This document shows, one piece after another, positions 12,635-24,660 of a stretch of DNA of 64,000 nucleotides (position 1 is its first letter; each line of letters begins with the position of its first letter). This stretch comes from Monosporascus cannonballus (lineage: Eukaryota > Ascomycota > Sordariomycetes > Xylariales): positions 1 through 64,000 of the forward strand of contig QJNS01000166.1 of the NCBI GenBank assembly GCA_004154925.1, given 5' to 3'. Position numbers and translations under genes: made by a program. The notes beneath the pieces were generated by a model. The model worked only from the letters and a program-made list of their open reading frames with translations. It did no database searches and was not told where the DNA came from.

Positions 12635-12637
12635 CTA
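12635..12637 (-). other. In-frame TAG nonsense codon in exon 10
   Basis: The surrounding frame reads DSFSQIK, TAG, ETNRLREIMDIQDELS without any shift, and the family usually has Gln or a similar residue here. The likely parent codon is CAG, so the change is CpA to TpA, the context preferred by RIP. The only GT...AG pair tightly spanning it would be a 15-nt intron, too short to splice. Confidence 0.75.
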
Positions 12638-12794
12638 CTTGATTTGGGAGAAGCTGTCGATCAGATTTTCTTTATGGAGTGCGGATGAGCCAAGTTTCTC
12701 TAGCTCGGCAACCTTTCTCGAGTATTCCTTGTATAGGTTCATTTCAGTCTCCGCCTAGAAGTCATGCAGAGTCAGCAAAGGACGTTAGGGCGAC

Positions 12795-12890
12795 TTTTTT
12801 TTTTGGGGGGGGGGGGCCGCGGGGGTTTCCCAATGGCCGTTATCGCGGCCCCCCCCCCCCGCCCCCCCCCCCCCCCCCCGCCCCCCGCGG
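12795..12890. repeat. T10/G12 and C12-C18 homopolymer tract with perfect 17-bp inverted repeat
   Basis: T10 and G12 at 12795-12816 are followed by C12, C18 and C6 runs at 12849-12886. The arms 12805-12821 and 12844-12860 are perfect reverse complements (12 G plus CCGCG) around a 22-nt loop. It sits in the 145-nt intron 9 (12755-12899) of the ankyrin/CorA-like gene, the longest intron of that gene. It may be real or a fold-back or assembly artefact. Confidence 0.85.
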
Positions 12891-14338
12891 AGGATTCACA
12901 ATGTCACTTATCGAGGACCTGAAGCACTCCTGAAATTTGACCCCACAAGGTCCGTCACGGTTAAAAAAGTCCACACATGTGATGAGAATTTTCTTGACAA
13001 GATCATTTGTCGATTGAATTGGAGAGTTGGATTTGTTGTCGAAAAAGGCGACCTCAAGGCTATGCTTGATGTTGTACACCTGGCTTGCATCCTCTGTGTT
13101 GGGCAGACTCGTCACGATAGTGCCTGTATCGGTGCCTGTGAGTAACAATCTGGGGTTCTGTTCGGGCATTTGAACGCACCATCAGGTAGAATCCAAAGCC
13201 ACAGCTGGTCGACCATGATGATAGGACGGTGTTTCGCTCTGAGCGAGAATGCGGAATGTCTGTCATGTTCACCGGCGCCGCTGTTCTGGTCTCTCTGTGC
13301 GTCTATTTCATCATCATTTTCGTCGTTCCAAGTAAGTTGCCGGGAGGCTCGCTTTTTGCGTCGCCTGATTTGTTCCGTTCGAGTCCATTTGTATATCACC
13401 TGGTCAAGGTCTCGTGTTTCAGTTGTGTCCAGCATATGATAGGAGTATTGATCCAGTGTTCGGCGGCAATGGACCGGCTTCTCTGAGTTCAGGTATCCGT
13501 CGATCAGTGGAGAGCAGAAATTTACAATCCTCGCCCTGTGCCTCCTGTCATGCTCTCTCCTTAGACTCGTAAGAGTCCGAGAACCCAGCCAAGAGCCATG
13601 TGGCGTCCGGTGCTCCTGAGATCCCAACGCCTTTAAAATGGCACTTGACATCAGTTTCCTCGACCTGTGTCGCTCGAACGCCAGAACTGGCATCTTGGGT
13701 GAACAGATTAGCGTATAGTACGAGGCTACCCTTTGTACTACGAGATTGAACTTACGAACAGCACTATGGTATCCGAGCTGCCGCCGGGTCTCTTCCAGTG
13801 AGGTATGTAACTTGTCCACCAAATTGTTTCCTTTTCCGCAAACTCCTTAAACCCTCCACTTCTAGCTACCCGAGGCTCAATAGCAACTGGAGCTTTAGGA
13901 ATCTTTCCAGCGCGGCGATTGGAAGACCTCGGGATGGCTGCTGTACTGGATCCGTCAAGGAACGTTTTCTAGTAACGGTGTTAACTGTTGCATTTGTCGT
14001 TCTATCCATTGCATTTATCAAGCCACTGGCGTTCAACTTACCTGCAGGTACCGTTTGGCTTGGGCAACCATGTAGCGATTGAACACGGTGCTTCCTGGGC
14101 GGTGATTATCAGTGGCGCTCTCGCAAGTCAGAAATTCGTTGTATCGTTCAATGAGCAGAATCACCAAGCGGCCGCTGCACTTAGGAAATATTGATAGAAC
14201 GCACCGTTGTTCCGTTGCCCAACCATGGACCTGTTTTCGAGCCTCATTCTGATGAACAGATCCTGGCAGCGCTTAGTATCCAGGACGAACCGTGCAGCAG
14301 GCTACTCGCGGGAGTACGGATCGAATGCGTGGACTTAC

Positions 14339-14353
14339 ATGGATCCATTGTTC
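14339..14353 (-). other. 15-nt microexon (exon 4 of the ankyrin/CorA-like gene)
   Basis: Encodes EQWIH, in phase on both sides. It is flanked by a 51-nt intron with a GCTAAC branch site ending CAAG and a 76-nt intron starting GTAAGT with a TACTAAG branch site. The joined protein reads HLPANN-EQWIH-DLFIRM, which resembles the continuous family pattern. Strong branch sites on both sides support it. Confidence 0.65.
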
Positions 14354-16868
14354 CTTGTCGAAGAGTGTTAGCAGTATTACCTTCAAGGATTCAGAGGGCC
14401 TCACGTTGTTTGCTGGCAAGTGTATCCACCGGCACAAAGCACGCCTCTTCGAACCCGCCAGTTTTTCGAAAACAATGGCGGGTCCCTTATCGGGCTGGTA
14501 GATGAGCTCGTTGACGCTGGGAACCTCGTACTCTGGTGGTGATTGATCCTGGTAGAACTCGGCGACGATGGTCCTCGAACCCTTGCATGCGGCGCGCTGT
14601 GCTTCGTCCTGTGGGGGGTTCCAAGCTTTCCAAGGTTCTTCGAACTCTCCCAATCGGCGGCTGACTTTAGGCTGGTGGTATTTAAAAAGCTCCAATATCT
14701 CACTGTGTTTGCAGGCGTTCGAGGGGCAAGGGGAATCACCCTCATGGTAGAGTAAGTCCTGCGGCAAGTTGCCCTGTTTGTCACTGCTATTTTGCAACTC
14801 AGACTTGGGCGTCGAGTCCAGGAGCACTCGTATAATGTCCTCCAACTCCCTTCGTTCTTTTACCCCCGGAATGGTGTTTTCCGTTTTGCAGTCGCAGGCC
14901 AAGCGGAACAGATCAACCGCGCAATGGAGCGGAGTTTGACCCTCAGGATCCCTAATCACTGGATTGGCGTGGCTTCGAAGGAGTATCCGCACACCGACAA
15001 GGTTCGCGGCTGCAGTTGCCCGGTGGAGTAGCGAGTTACCCCATTCGTCTCTGTTGTCAACCGTCGCTCCTGACTTGACCAGTCCAGCCTGCAGCTTCTG
15101 AAATTTCCTGTTACGGACAGCGGCGAACATCAGATCACTTCGGATATGAGTCGCAATGTGTCTGTAGCCCGCATCAGTGGGCCCAGGGAAGTTTGTGAGA
15201 CGTCGCAAATCGGTCCAGCAGATTGGGTGCAAGGCGATTGCCTGCAACCCCTGTGCTTCGGGGCGTTTTGGCAACTTGACAACAAAATGGTTTAGCAAAG
15301 TAAAGCTTTCGTAGATAGGTGATGGGAACGCACCCGTTTCAAAGGCAAGTCCCTTCGACTAGTGGAATAGAACCAAAGTATTCGAGCCTCCTGTCCAGGT
15401 TGACATATCGATTCCCAAAACTCCTCCCATATGCTCTCCACATTTGATTCCTTCCATATCTTCTCCATGATGCTGAGAATCGCGCAAACTCTCGCGTTCG
15501 AGTTTGAGGGGAAAAATCCTTCTAGTTCTTCGCTTACGGTCCTCGGGAACGGGGTGTCGAGAAAGACGACACTGGCCAGATGGTCCAGTCCCAACGAAGA
15601 TTGTTCTGACACCGTTGTCATGTCTGCTGCTCCAGAGCTCGGACCATCGTTGCTGATGTTGTTTGGAGTTGCCGCCATCGTTATCGCCTTTTGCACAACC
15701 ATACCCCCAAATCCTGCCGCAATGAAAACGATGGGAATATTGTCGTAGTCGATGGACGGTCTGGCCTTCTCTAATTCGCGTCGGAGCCCTAAGGCGGCGT
15801 TATCTATGTACTCGGCTGGTTCGCTCTTGTTTCCTATCGACTTCGGCTTGAGTCTGGGATACGAGAAGGCGAGAATTCGGGCCCCGGGGAGCAGTTTCGG
15901 CATCATCCGCGGATCCTTGAGCCAGTTAGTGCCAGCAATTCGCCTAGTTGGACTGAAGCCGCTTTGGGATCCAGACTGCATAGGTCGACTATTTTCAGGC
16001 TCGTGGATATCGCCATGGGAATCAAGAACGGAATCCACAGTCATGGTTGGATCACTTTCCAGCAAGTCCCTTTTGCGCTTCAATGGATCCGCTTTCGGCG
16101 TGGTAGCGTCAAGCGGTCGATCCTCGTCGCTTTCCGATGATGACTCTTCGGATTCTTCTCCGACCTTGTGCGTTTTCTTTTGGGGATCCTCGACGCCCTG
16201 ACGCAGAAGCCCACTGATGTCTTTGTAAGTCCAGCTTGCCGTCGTCTCGTCGAAATCGTGAACTGCCACAATGTCCAGATAATGCCTAGCCGGGTCGGGC
16301 GACCAGAGAGGTTTCAAATTATAATCATTTTCGGGGATCTATCCAAGCTATTAATTATACCTGTTTTCGGACAGCGGTGCACCCGCTTTCGGATATGCTA
16401 TACCCCTGCTCTTGAACCTGGAGCCGACTCTTTGAGTACTTCACTGACGCCTGTTGCCGGGTTGTCGACGCTCATGGCGCCAGTTGAGTGTTTTCTCTCA
16501 ATATTGGGCACCTGTGGTTGATGCCCACTACCAAATATCTCCTGGCTTATCCATCGGACTCCATGCGGTCGCTCACCCCTTGAGTTGTCGGGGTTCGCGT
16601 TCTGAGAAGCGTCGTGTGGTTCTTTGTCTGCTGGAATCTCGGGTGAGGAATGAATTTTCTCTCCGCCGGCGGTGGCGGCGTTGGGATGTGATACGGTCTT
16701 TTCTGAATCGCCCGGCGTTGGGGGCACCTCCTTTGCGGCCACGGTTGTACTTGCTTTGGGTGGAGACCAAGCCGAACTCGTCGCGCCGACCACTTCCCTA
16801 AGTTTGGTCGCTGGGGCAGCCTCCCCCACTGACGTGTCCCCCCGAGCTGGTCCGGGCCGGAGATCCAT

Positions 16869-17773
16869 TGCTTTTCGAGAGATGTAGGCTCTTCCTCGGT
16901 GAACCAGTTGGCTCGAATGACCAAGCACGGATATTTTACCAATGAAAACTAGGTTCGAGTGGAATAGAATAGGGAACGGTGTGAGCAGCCTTGGTCTGGG
17001 AGTCAAAGGTATAACTTGTGAAGGACGGCCAGGAATTCATTTCCTCGTATCTTATCCCACATGAGCGGTCAGAAGCGTGGGCAACGAGGGATTTCTCGCC
17101 CTCTTGTATTTTCAGCCAGGCGAGCCAGCCGCGTGCAAAAAGACTTCACATCTCTCGCGCATGCAGCCTTATCTGGAGGGGGAATCCAGCGATTTCTAGA
17201 GGACTAGGACATCCTCTCTCCAAAAGTGCATGGGACTTCCATCATCGTTGGCCCGCGGGCGTCGAATTAGGCGAGTGTGGCGTTGGCGCATGATAGGACC
17301 CCGATATATTGGGCGTAGAAAGGTGCTAACAGCCAGTCCGAGAAAGGAAATGGAATTCTGCACATTGGCATTCGGTATAGGTCAGCCGAATCCTGCTTTA
17401 TCAGTTCGGTGGCGTCCATAGCTGAAGTCGTTATGCAGTTACCAACTGCTGTGTCGTTAATCCGATTGAAGGCTGCCGATTCAGCTGGCCAAACAATTAT
17501 CTGCTTTTCCAATGGCCGTTGTGTACGCATTGTGGGGGGCAAGTCTTGAGTTGCGGGTTGAATTTTTGCAGCTGAAAACTTAGGACCGAAGGTGTTGAAG
17601 TTTGCGGGTTTGGAAATTGTTACCTCAGCTGACTCAGGCCTCCCTGGCTTGTTTTCCAATTTCCTCAAAGTTACTCAAGTACCTTTTCACGTACCAAGGT
17701 CAGCACCTCCTTTTGAGGTTACGGGTGCGCCACCTGTAATCAAAGGCTTTCTAGTTGTAGATACTGACCCATA
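16869..17773. other. Upstream region of the ankyrin/CorA-like gene up to the AT-rich boundary
   Basis: GC-normal, about 900 nt. A minus-strand frame at 17267-17668 (133 codons) is open but unrecognised; it may be a fragment of a gene cut by the AT-rich block, or chance. The composition changes abruptly at about 17773. Confidence 0.4.
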
Positions 17774-18776
17774 AAAATAGTAAAATCTCAAAAATTAGGC
17801 TCAGTGCTAAATTGGATATATTCGGCTTAGGAAATATTATTTTATATAGTTTTTATCCAATCTTTGTTAATAGTTAGATAATTTTAGTATTTATAATAGA
17901 AAAAAATAAATTTAATTATTTTTTTTTAAAAAAAAACCAATAAAGTAATTTTAAAACGAGGTTTAACTTATAAATTAAAATGTTATATCAGTAATAATGT
18001 TATTTGTGTATATAAAAAATGGCGAAAATTATTAGTTACAATTTAAGCTTAACTATATTAATTTAAAATCAAACATCTTTATTACTACTATATAAACTAT
18101 AGTATATTAAATAGTGGAATTTTATAAACGTTTGTATATTAGAAATATCAAATTTTAATTATTATGTTATTCAGTTTAAACAATTTTAATCTATATTTTT
18201 TATAAAAAATAATTTAATTTTATTGTTTTTTATTATCATATAATAACCTCTATTTATAAGTATTGCGTAATTTATAATTTATTATTTAGATATAATATTA
18301 TAAATGATTATATATAAAATAAATTAAGTATAACTTATATAGATTAGTTTGTTATATTATAAATTAATAAATTTATTATGACAATAAATACTAAAATTTT
18401 ATATCATTATAAATTTTCGAAAATTCATAAATGTACTCCGTAATAGTATAATAATAATTTTTATTATAATAAAACTATTATTAAAGTAGAGCAAAGTGTT
18501 ACGTCTATAATCAAACTCGGTTGATCAGAAAGCCCGAGTCTCGTATGTATATTAAGAAGTTCTTTTTCGCTATAAATTTAACACCTAGGTATTATCCATA
18601 ACGATTATTATTTAACATATTTTTTACCAGTTTAATTATCAAGGTTTAATATTATTAATATAATCGAATAACGTTTATCATCTCGATAATTTGTTTCCAT
18701 ATCATAATATAAGTTATTTATTCGTATTAATCAAAATTAATTTTTCTGTTACTCTAATTTATTTAATTATTAAGTA
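17774..18776. other. AT-rich, unassigned relic sequence
   Basis: Very AT-rich, with stops in every frame and no ORF. I found no motif or direct-repeat partner elsewhere in the window. Presumably decayed transposon. Confidence 0.5.
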
Positions 18777-18877
18777 TGATGATATACATAGCTAGTCCTT
18801 ATAAGGTGGATTAAGGTGTCCAAACCCCAATTAGGGTTTGGAATTGCTAACCTTTTGGTATTGCGGCTAACGTTACA
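18777..18877 (+). repeat. Left terminal repeat of the TRIM-like unit
   Basis: Starts TGATGATATACATAGCTAGT and ends GTTACA. Matches 24661-24741 apart from transitions and a 20-bp segment (about 18813-18832) missing in the right copy. Confidence 0.7.
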
Positions 18878-18887
18878 CTTCCATTAT

Positions 18888-19054
18888 TGTCAGCTAGCAG
18901 GGGGTGCTCTAGCACCACATATACGGAAGATTCCCTCTGATCGGAACAAATATGTTCCGGGACTGGATCACCTTAAAACGCAATGCGCGTTCTAGAGCAT
19001 TTGCAACTAATTATCAATATATATACAACTAATATCCTTTATATCTAATAATTA
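18888..19054 (+). repeat. 5' LTR of the Copia element
   Basis: 167 bp, equal in length to the 3' copy at 24215-24381. Confidence 0.8.
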
Positions 19055-22000
19055 AAAATTTTATTCGCTTAATTAAGGTATATAATAATTAATCAATTAT
19101 TGTTAAAACGATATAAATTATATATTAATTATAATTATTGAAATACGCCAATAATAATAATAACAACTATACCGTTAACGTTTTCCGTTATTTACAAAAA
19201 ACCTAAGAATTAAAATCGGTTCAAAAACAAATTCCAATTTAAAATATACGCGTTCGATAATTAGAATTATATCGATGTTAATTAAAACCTTTAATGGCTT
19301 ATTAAACCTATAAAATCTAATATAATTTTTTACCTAAAAAGACGAATCTGCTATACGATACGAATTAATACCTTAAGTGGTTTCTTATCGATATTTATAT
19401 CCTTCGAAAAAGTTATCGAAAAAATCGATTATATTAATTACCTAATAAATACCCTTAAAATAACGACCGAAAACAAACAAATTTATAATTAAGATTTTAC
19501 GGCGTATACTTACAAAAATCGGAAATACGATACTTTTTATAAAAATATTAATAACCTTACGAAATAAATTTTAAAATCGGTATTTTTAATACTTTAAAAA
19601 ATTAATTTTTTTTCTATAAAAAGCCTTACGAAAATAATGCGTTAATTTGGGCGAATCCAGCAAAATATATAATAATAAATTTCTGATTAATACCTAACGA
19701 AACAATTGCAAAATATTAAAGCAAATTTGGAAATCTAATAAAAAACTAAAGGAATAAATCGTAAAATAACAAAAAATTATAATTTTAAAATAATAATATG
19801 GTATTTTAAACATAAAAATAAAAATTATATAAATTAATAATATATATATAATATTAATTTTTATAATTAAAATATAAATTATTATTTTCCAAATAATAAA
19901 AAAAGTTAAAATCGATAACGATATAATTAATTTCTAATAAACGGTAATTAACTTTTTAAAGTATTAGGTTATAACCTATTTTATATTTATATTATGAACT
20001 ATTAAAGTAACGTTTTTAACGTTTTATAAAATGTTTATAAATTTCCTTAGTTAAACGGATTTTAATTAGGAAAATCCTAAAAATATTAATTTTTAACCGT
20101 AAAAAAAACTTAAATTCTAGGCCGAAATAAAATAACTGTAAAAATCTTTATACGAATCGAAATAGTAATAAGCGAAAACGTTAAAAATTAAACGTATGAG
20201 GTACCCGTTATAAAACGTACCTAATTAATTACTATATATTATTTAATTATTATTATATATTTCTTAGAAAAACTTTAAAAAAATTTCCGTTTTAACGATA
20301 AAATAATAACATATATCTAAGGGCCAATTTCCGTTAATTAATTTCTAAAAGAAAAAACGACGGCTTATCGAAAATTATGAAAAAACTTATTATATAAAAA
20401 ATAATTTAATTTTTTAAAAAAGTACGACAAATATTAAAATTGTTTTAATTATTAATTAATATAACGCTATTATTACCTTATTTTACCCCTTAAAAATTAA
20501 ATTACTTTGGATCTAAAATTATAATATATCTTTAAATTAATTAATAAATTTTTAAATTTTAAATTTAACGTATAAAATAACCAGATATACGTAAATAATA
20601 ACTTTATCATAATTAAGAGGTACGGAATAATTAATATAATTTTTCGAAATTTTAGCGGTACGAAAAAGTTATATCTTTACGACGTAACATATTATAAAGA
20701 TTTCGTATATAACATAATATTTTTTCGGTAATTCCGAAAAAAGAGTTATTAATAAAATAACCGAAAAATTAATACTTTTATTCCATATAAATATAATCAG
20801 GTGATTATTACGTTAATAAATAAATCTATTTAATTCGTTATCGAAAATATTAATATATTAATTATTTATGCAATTTTAATAATTTATAAATAAAACGTTA
20901 ATTCGTAAATAATAAAATTACTATAAATCGATAACGGTATTATATAACGTTTGAAATTAAAAGATTTAAAACCCGAAATGATTATTTAATTATATTTTTA
21001 TACGAAAAAAGTCCACTTAAAAAGTTTTATAATATATCGAATATTAAATATATAATAAAACGAAAGCTAAAAGGCTAATACGCCGCGAACCAAAAAAAAT
21101 ATTTTAATTAAAACAAAATATTATTATTAATTTTACAAATTTTTAAAAAAACCTTAAAACTATAAATACCTTATATTTGCTATTAATAAATATTTAAGTT
21201 TTATTTAAAATATTTACCTTAAGAACTAAAAGCAAAATATATTAATTATAAGGTTTCGATATTTCTTAAAAGTTTTAAAAAACTTAAAATAAAGTTATTT
21301 TATAAATAATTAAAAATAATAACGAAATCCTGAAAGGTTATTGATTTCGGAATATATTTTAATTAATTCTTTTTAATATTAAACTTAAATCCTTAATATT
21401 ATATATCCAGGTTTAAAATAAGGGTATAAAATATTTAAGAAATATAATTTTAAAACAATACTTGCAATATAAAAAACGTTAAATTATTTTTATTTTTAAT
21501 TATATATATTTTTAAAATTATAATATATTTATATAACCATATTTTTAAATATATATTCTTTTAATAAAACCTATACGACATTTATTATATTTATCTAACG
21601 TATAAAAACGGCTTTATAATATTTGATCGAAAATTTTAATAAGCTTATCTACGAATATACGGCTATATAATTTATGTTATAATAATTACCGCTATAAAAA
21701 AATAAAGATTTTAAAAGTTAAATTCCAAAATATAAATTAATTATTTTGTGGGTTACCGATTTACGAATATTTACGAAATCTAGAACTTATCAATTAATAT
21801 TATTATTATTGTTCGAAATATATAATTTAACGAAAAGGCCACCTTTTTAAATAATATTAAAAACTTAAAAAACGATTTTTAGTATATTATAAAAACAATT
21901 ATAAAAACAATTCCGATAAATAAAAATACCTAATAAAAATAATTATTATTTTATGTATATATAAAAAAAATAAAAATCTAAATAAAATAATTTAATTACC

Positions 22001-24214
22001 AGCTAAATAAAAAAGAACTTTTAAAAGATATTAATATAAGATATATACGGAATAACAAAAAACAAATTTATTCGCAAAAAACTGATTATATTTACATAAC
22101 TGTTATATTTCAATTATTTCTGTTTTTTAAATTATTACCGTTATTAACGTTTATCTTAATAATTATTATAATTATTACGCCAAGAGAGAAAATAAAAATA
22201 ACCTTAAATTCTTTTTATATTATTTAACCTTAAATAAACTTAAAAAACGAAAATACGTTATCGATTATAAACGTAAATTCCTTTTATATTCTGTATTAAG
22301 AAAATATTATCCGAAACGAATATAAAATATAAAAAAGCGTGTTTAATATAAAACGTTTAACTTTTTCTATAAGTACGTATAGTAACCGGCCGTTAAATTA
22401 TAAAAGTTTAAAAAAATTAATTACTTAAAATACGTATTATTTTAATCGGAAAAATAATAATAACTTAATATATAAAAAAGTATTTAAATGAGAGGACCGG
22501 ATATATAAGCGTAATATACCGCCACCGCTATTAAGCCATAAAAAATTAAATATATATCTATTAAAAAATATTCCGTAAAGCTGAAAAAATTTATTTCTAA
22601 AGTTAAAAAAAAAATACAATCCTAAAAAGCCGTTAATTAATTTTTTATTAAAGGGAAATAAATTTTAAAATATATATAAGTATACGTTTATAAATTTAAT
22701 AAATATAACTAATTCCAAAAATATAAAGCCCGTTTTATCGTACGAAATAATTAATAACTTAAAACTGCTTATAATAATATAAACGTAATTATTTTCGTAA
22801 AAAAGTTATTTTAAATTTTAATCGTTATTATAATTAAGTTCGACGTAAAACTTAAACAATATAATATTATAAACGTTTTTATAAATATTAATTCATTTTA
22901 GGAAATATATATAAAAATACCCTTAAAATATCCGTAACCTAATAAGATTTTTTTAATTAGAAAAAATATTATATAAATTAAGAGAATTACCTTTATTATA
23001 ACAGAAAAATTTTATTAAAACGTTTAAAAAACTGGAATTTAAATTTGTTCCTTACAAACCTTATTATATTATTTATTACGGGATACTTATTTTTTTATAG
23101 ATAATATTATTATAATATATTGCGAAAAAAATAAAGGTTCGTTAATTAATTAATTTAACAAATATAAAAACAGTATACCTTCATAAAAAATAAGGATTTA
23201 TAAACTTTTTTCAATATCAAAATAATCAAAAATAAACTTAAAAGAAAACTTTAATTATTTGAATCCGATTTTATAAATAAATAAATTAATTTAATATTTA
23301 AAAAAAGTTTAAATAACTTTTTAAAAATACCTATAACTGGTATTAAGTTATTGCCGAATTTTGATTTGGTTTATTTAAACTTTATTAACAAATATCAAAA
23401 AAATCCGTTTTATTTTTTTTAAATAATTAATACGCGACCTGATATATTTTTTGCGATATCCCGATTTACCTTATTTAATTTAAACCTTAATGACATATAT
23501 TAGAAAGCTGCCGACCGAATTATATTATATTTAATCGGAATTAAAATGTTAACGTTATAATTTAGGGATATAATTTTATTAAATATTTAAAATAATACTT
23601 TTTTCGCAAATAATATAATAACCGAAAAACTTTTTAAATTTACGTTATAAAATTATTCGGAAAAATAATAAAATAATAAATAAATAAGCAAAACATAATA
23701 ATTATTTTTATAATAAAAACGGAATTATTATTTTTTACGCAAATTATAAAAAATATTTTATTTAACTTTTATTCAATTACAAAATTAAGAATTATTTTAA
23801 ATATAAACCCGTTAAATATATAGTACGATAATTAACAAATTATATAATTTATTAATACTAATATTATTTTATTGATAATAAAACTACGGTTTATAAATAT
23901 ATATAATTATTAATTATAATAAACCGTAAAAAAAGATTTAATTAAAATATATTATATATTTACGGACAATATATTAATTAACGATTTAACGAAAACATTA
24001 TTACGCAAACGTTTTAAATATTTTAAAAAATAATTAAAATTAATAAATATTACGGAAATATTCGATTAACGGAAAACCATTTTGCGAAAAATTTTAAAGG
24101 AAAGATTAATTAATTAAAAAAGTTTAATCGTTCTAAGAAAAATAAAATAGATAATTATGGCTTTAAGAATTATAATAATTAATACCGTAAATGCTTTAAG
24201 GTATTAAGGGGGTA

Positions 24215-24381
24215 TGTTAGCTAGCAAGGGGTGCTTTAATACCCTATATACGGAAGATTCCCTCTTATCGGAATATATATGTTCCGGGACTAAATCACCT
24301 TAAAGTGCAGTGCGCGTTTTAGAGGACTTGTAACTAGTTATCAATATACATATAACTGATGTCCCTTATATCTGATAATTA
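24215..24381 (+). repeat. 3' LTR of the Copia element
   Basis: 167 bp, preceded by the polypurine-like tract. It keeps GC better than the element interior. Confidence 0.8.
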
Positions 24382-24660
24382 CCTTATAATTATTCCAAAT
24401 CCTAATTGGGTACATCAGCCAGTTCGGCGCCATTTCGGCGATACACCGGAGGCAGGGTTCGATCCCCACAGGGGCGGCTGCAGGCTAAAAAGAGCCAGAA
24501 GGCAGACCGAAAAGATTCCAACCGCTAGCGTTCGGCGGGTGGTCGGCGCAAAAGGTCCGACCGCGCTATGTGCTCACAGGGCGCAGTAAAGCCTTGGGGG
24601 TTCGACACTTTATTCAGCCCTGAAATCGGGACAACTTCATTAAAAGGGGGGGAGTAGTTA
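24382..24660 (+). other. GC-normal internal segment with pol III-like A and B boxes
   Basis: TCAGCCAGTTCGG (24416-24428) resembles a tRNA A box, and GGTTCGATCC, about 30 nt further on, matches the B-box consensus. A stem CGCC...GGCG sits between them. The T-stem and acceptor stem do not pair properly, so this is not a working tRNA but may be tRNA-derived. It has escaped the heavy mutation seen around it. Confidence 0.4.

Larger units (their letters stand above)
11117..16868 (-). pseudogene. Hydrolase-like / ankyrin / CorA-like membrane protein gene, nonsense-mutated (14 exons)
   Basis: Exons (minus): 16868-16404, 16338-15334, 15274-14405, 14353-14339, 14262-14205, 14094-14042, 13968-13756, 13693-13180, 13123-12900, 12754-12341, 12277-12182, 12111-12076, 12015-11907, 11826-11117. 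All junctions keep phase, giving 1593 codons plus stop. Order: disordered 1-155; alpha/beta-hydrolase-like domain (about 163-480) whose elbow reads AGFGGMV with no nucleophile Ser (363-367), interrupted by an acidic Ser/Glu insert; ankyrin repeats (about 539-700, with DEWGNSLLHRA and EGQTPLHCA); cytosolic helical region with RRTLDQYSYHML (about 970) and MVDQLWLWILPDG; two membrane helices (about 1310-1334 and 1358-1377), with ALNI where CorA has GMN; basic then acidic tail. This matches a fungal CorA-like Mg2+-transporter-type family. An in-frame TAG at 12637-12635 (codon 1179) would remove both membrane helices, hence pseudogene, unless it is read through or a sequencing error. Confidence 0.8.
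18888..24381 (+). mobile_element. Degenerate Ty1/Copia retrotransposon
   Basis: Two 167-bp direct repeats (18888-19054 and 24215-24381), both starting TGT(C/T)AGCTAGCA and differing mostly by transitions, bound 5.5 kb, a usual Copia length. A purine-rich stretch (AAGGGGGTA) precedes the right LTR. The interior is full of stops, but 23435-23470 reads RPDIFFAISRFT on the plus strand, matching the RPDI-x-FA-x-SR motif that follows the Copia reverse transcriptase. No exact TSD (left flank CATTAT, right flank CCTTAT). Non-functional; the mutations look RIP-like. Confidence 0.8.

Noticed and set aside
12622..12637. A tiny intron removing the TAG in exon 10
   Set aside because: GTAGGA to CAG is only 15 nt; larger options need poor donors and would delete residues that fit the family.
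13756..13822. Reading VDKLHTSLEETRRQLG as part of the ankyrin/CorA-like protein
   Set aside because: That frame does not keep phase with the next exon. The alternative frame, ending DTIVLF before MPVLAFERH, is open for a full 71-codon exon and splices in phase.
1410..16868. A biosynthetic or metabolic gene cluster
   Set aside because: The four genes are unrelated in function and include no core biosynthetic enzyme or cluster regulator.
17267..17668. A gene upstream of the ankyrin/CorA-like gene
   Set aside because: 133 codons, unrecognised, close to the AT-rich boundary; could be a fragment but cannot be supported.
24410..24490. A tRNA gene
   Set aside because: A-box and B-box-like words are present, but T-stem pairing fails after three pairs and no acceptor stem or normal anticodon arm forms.
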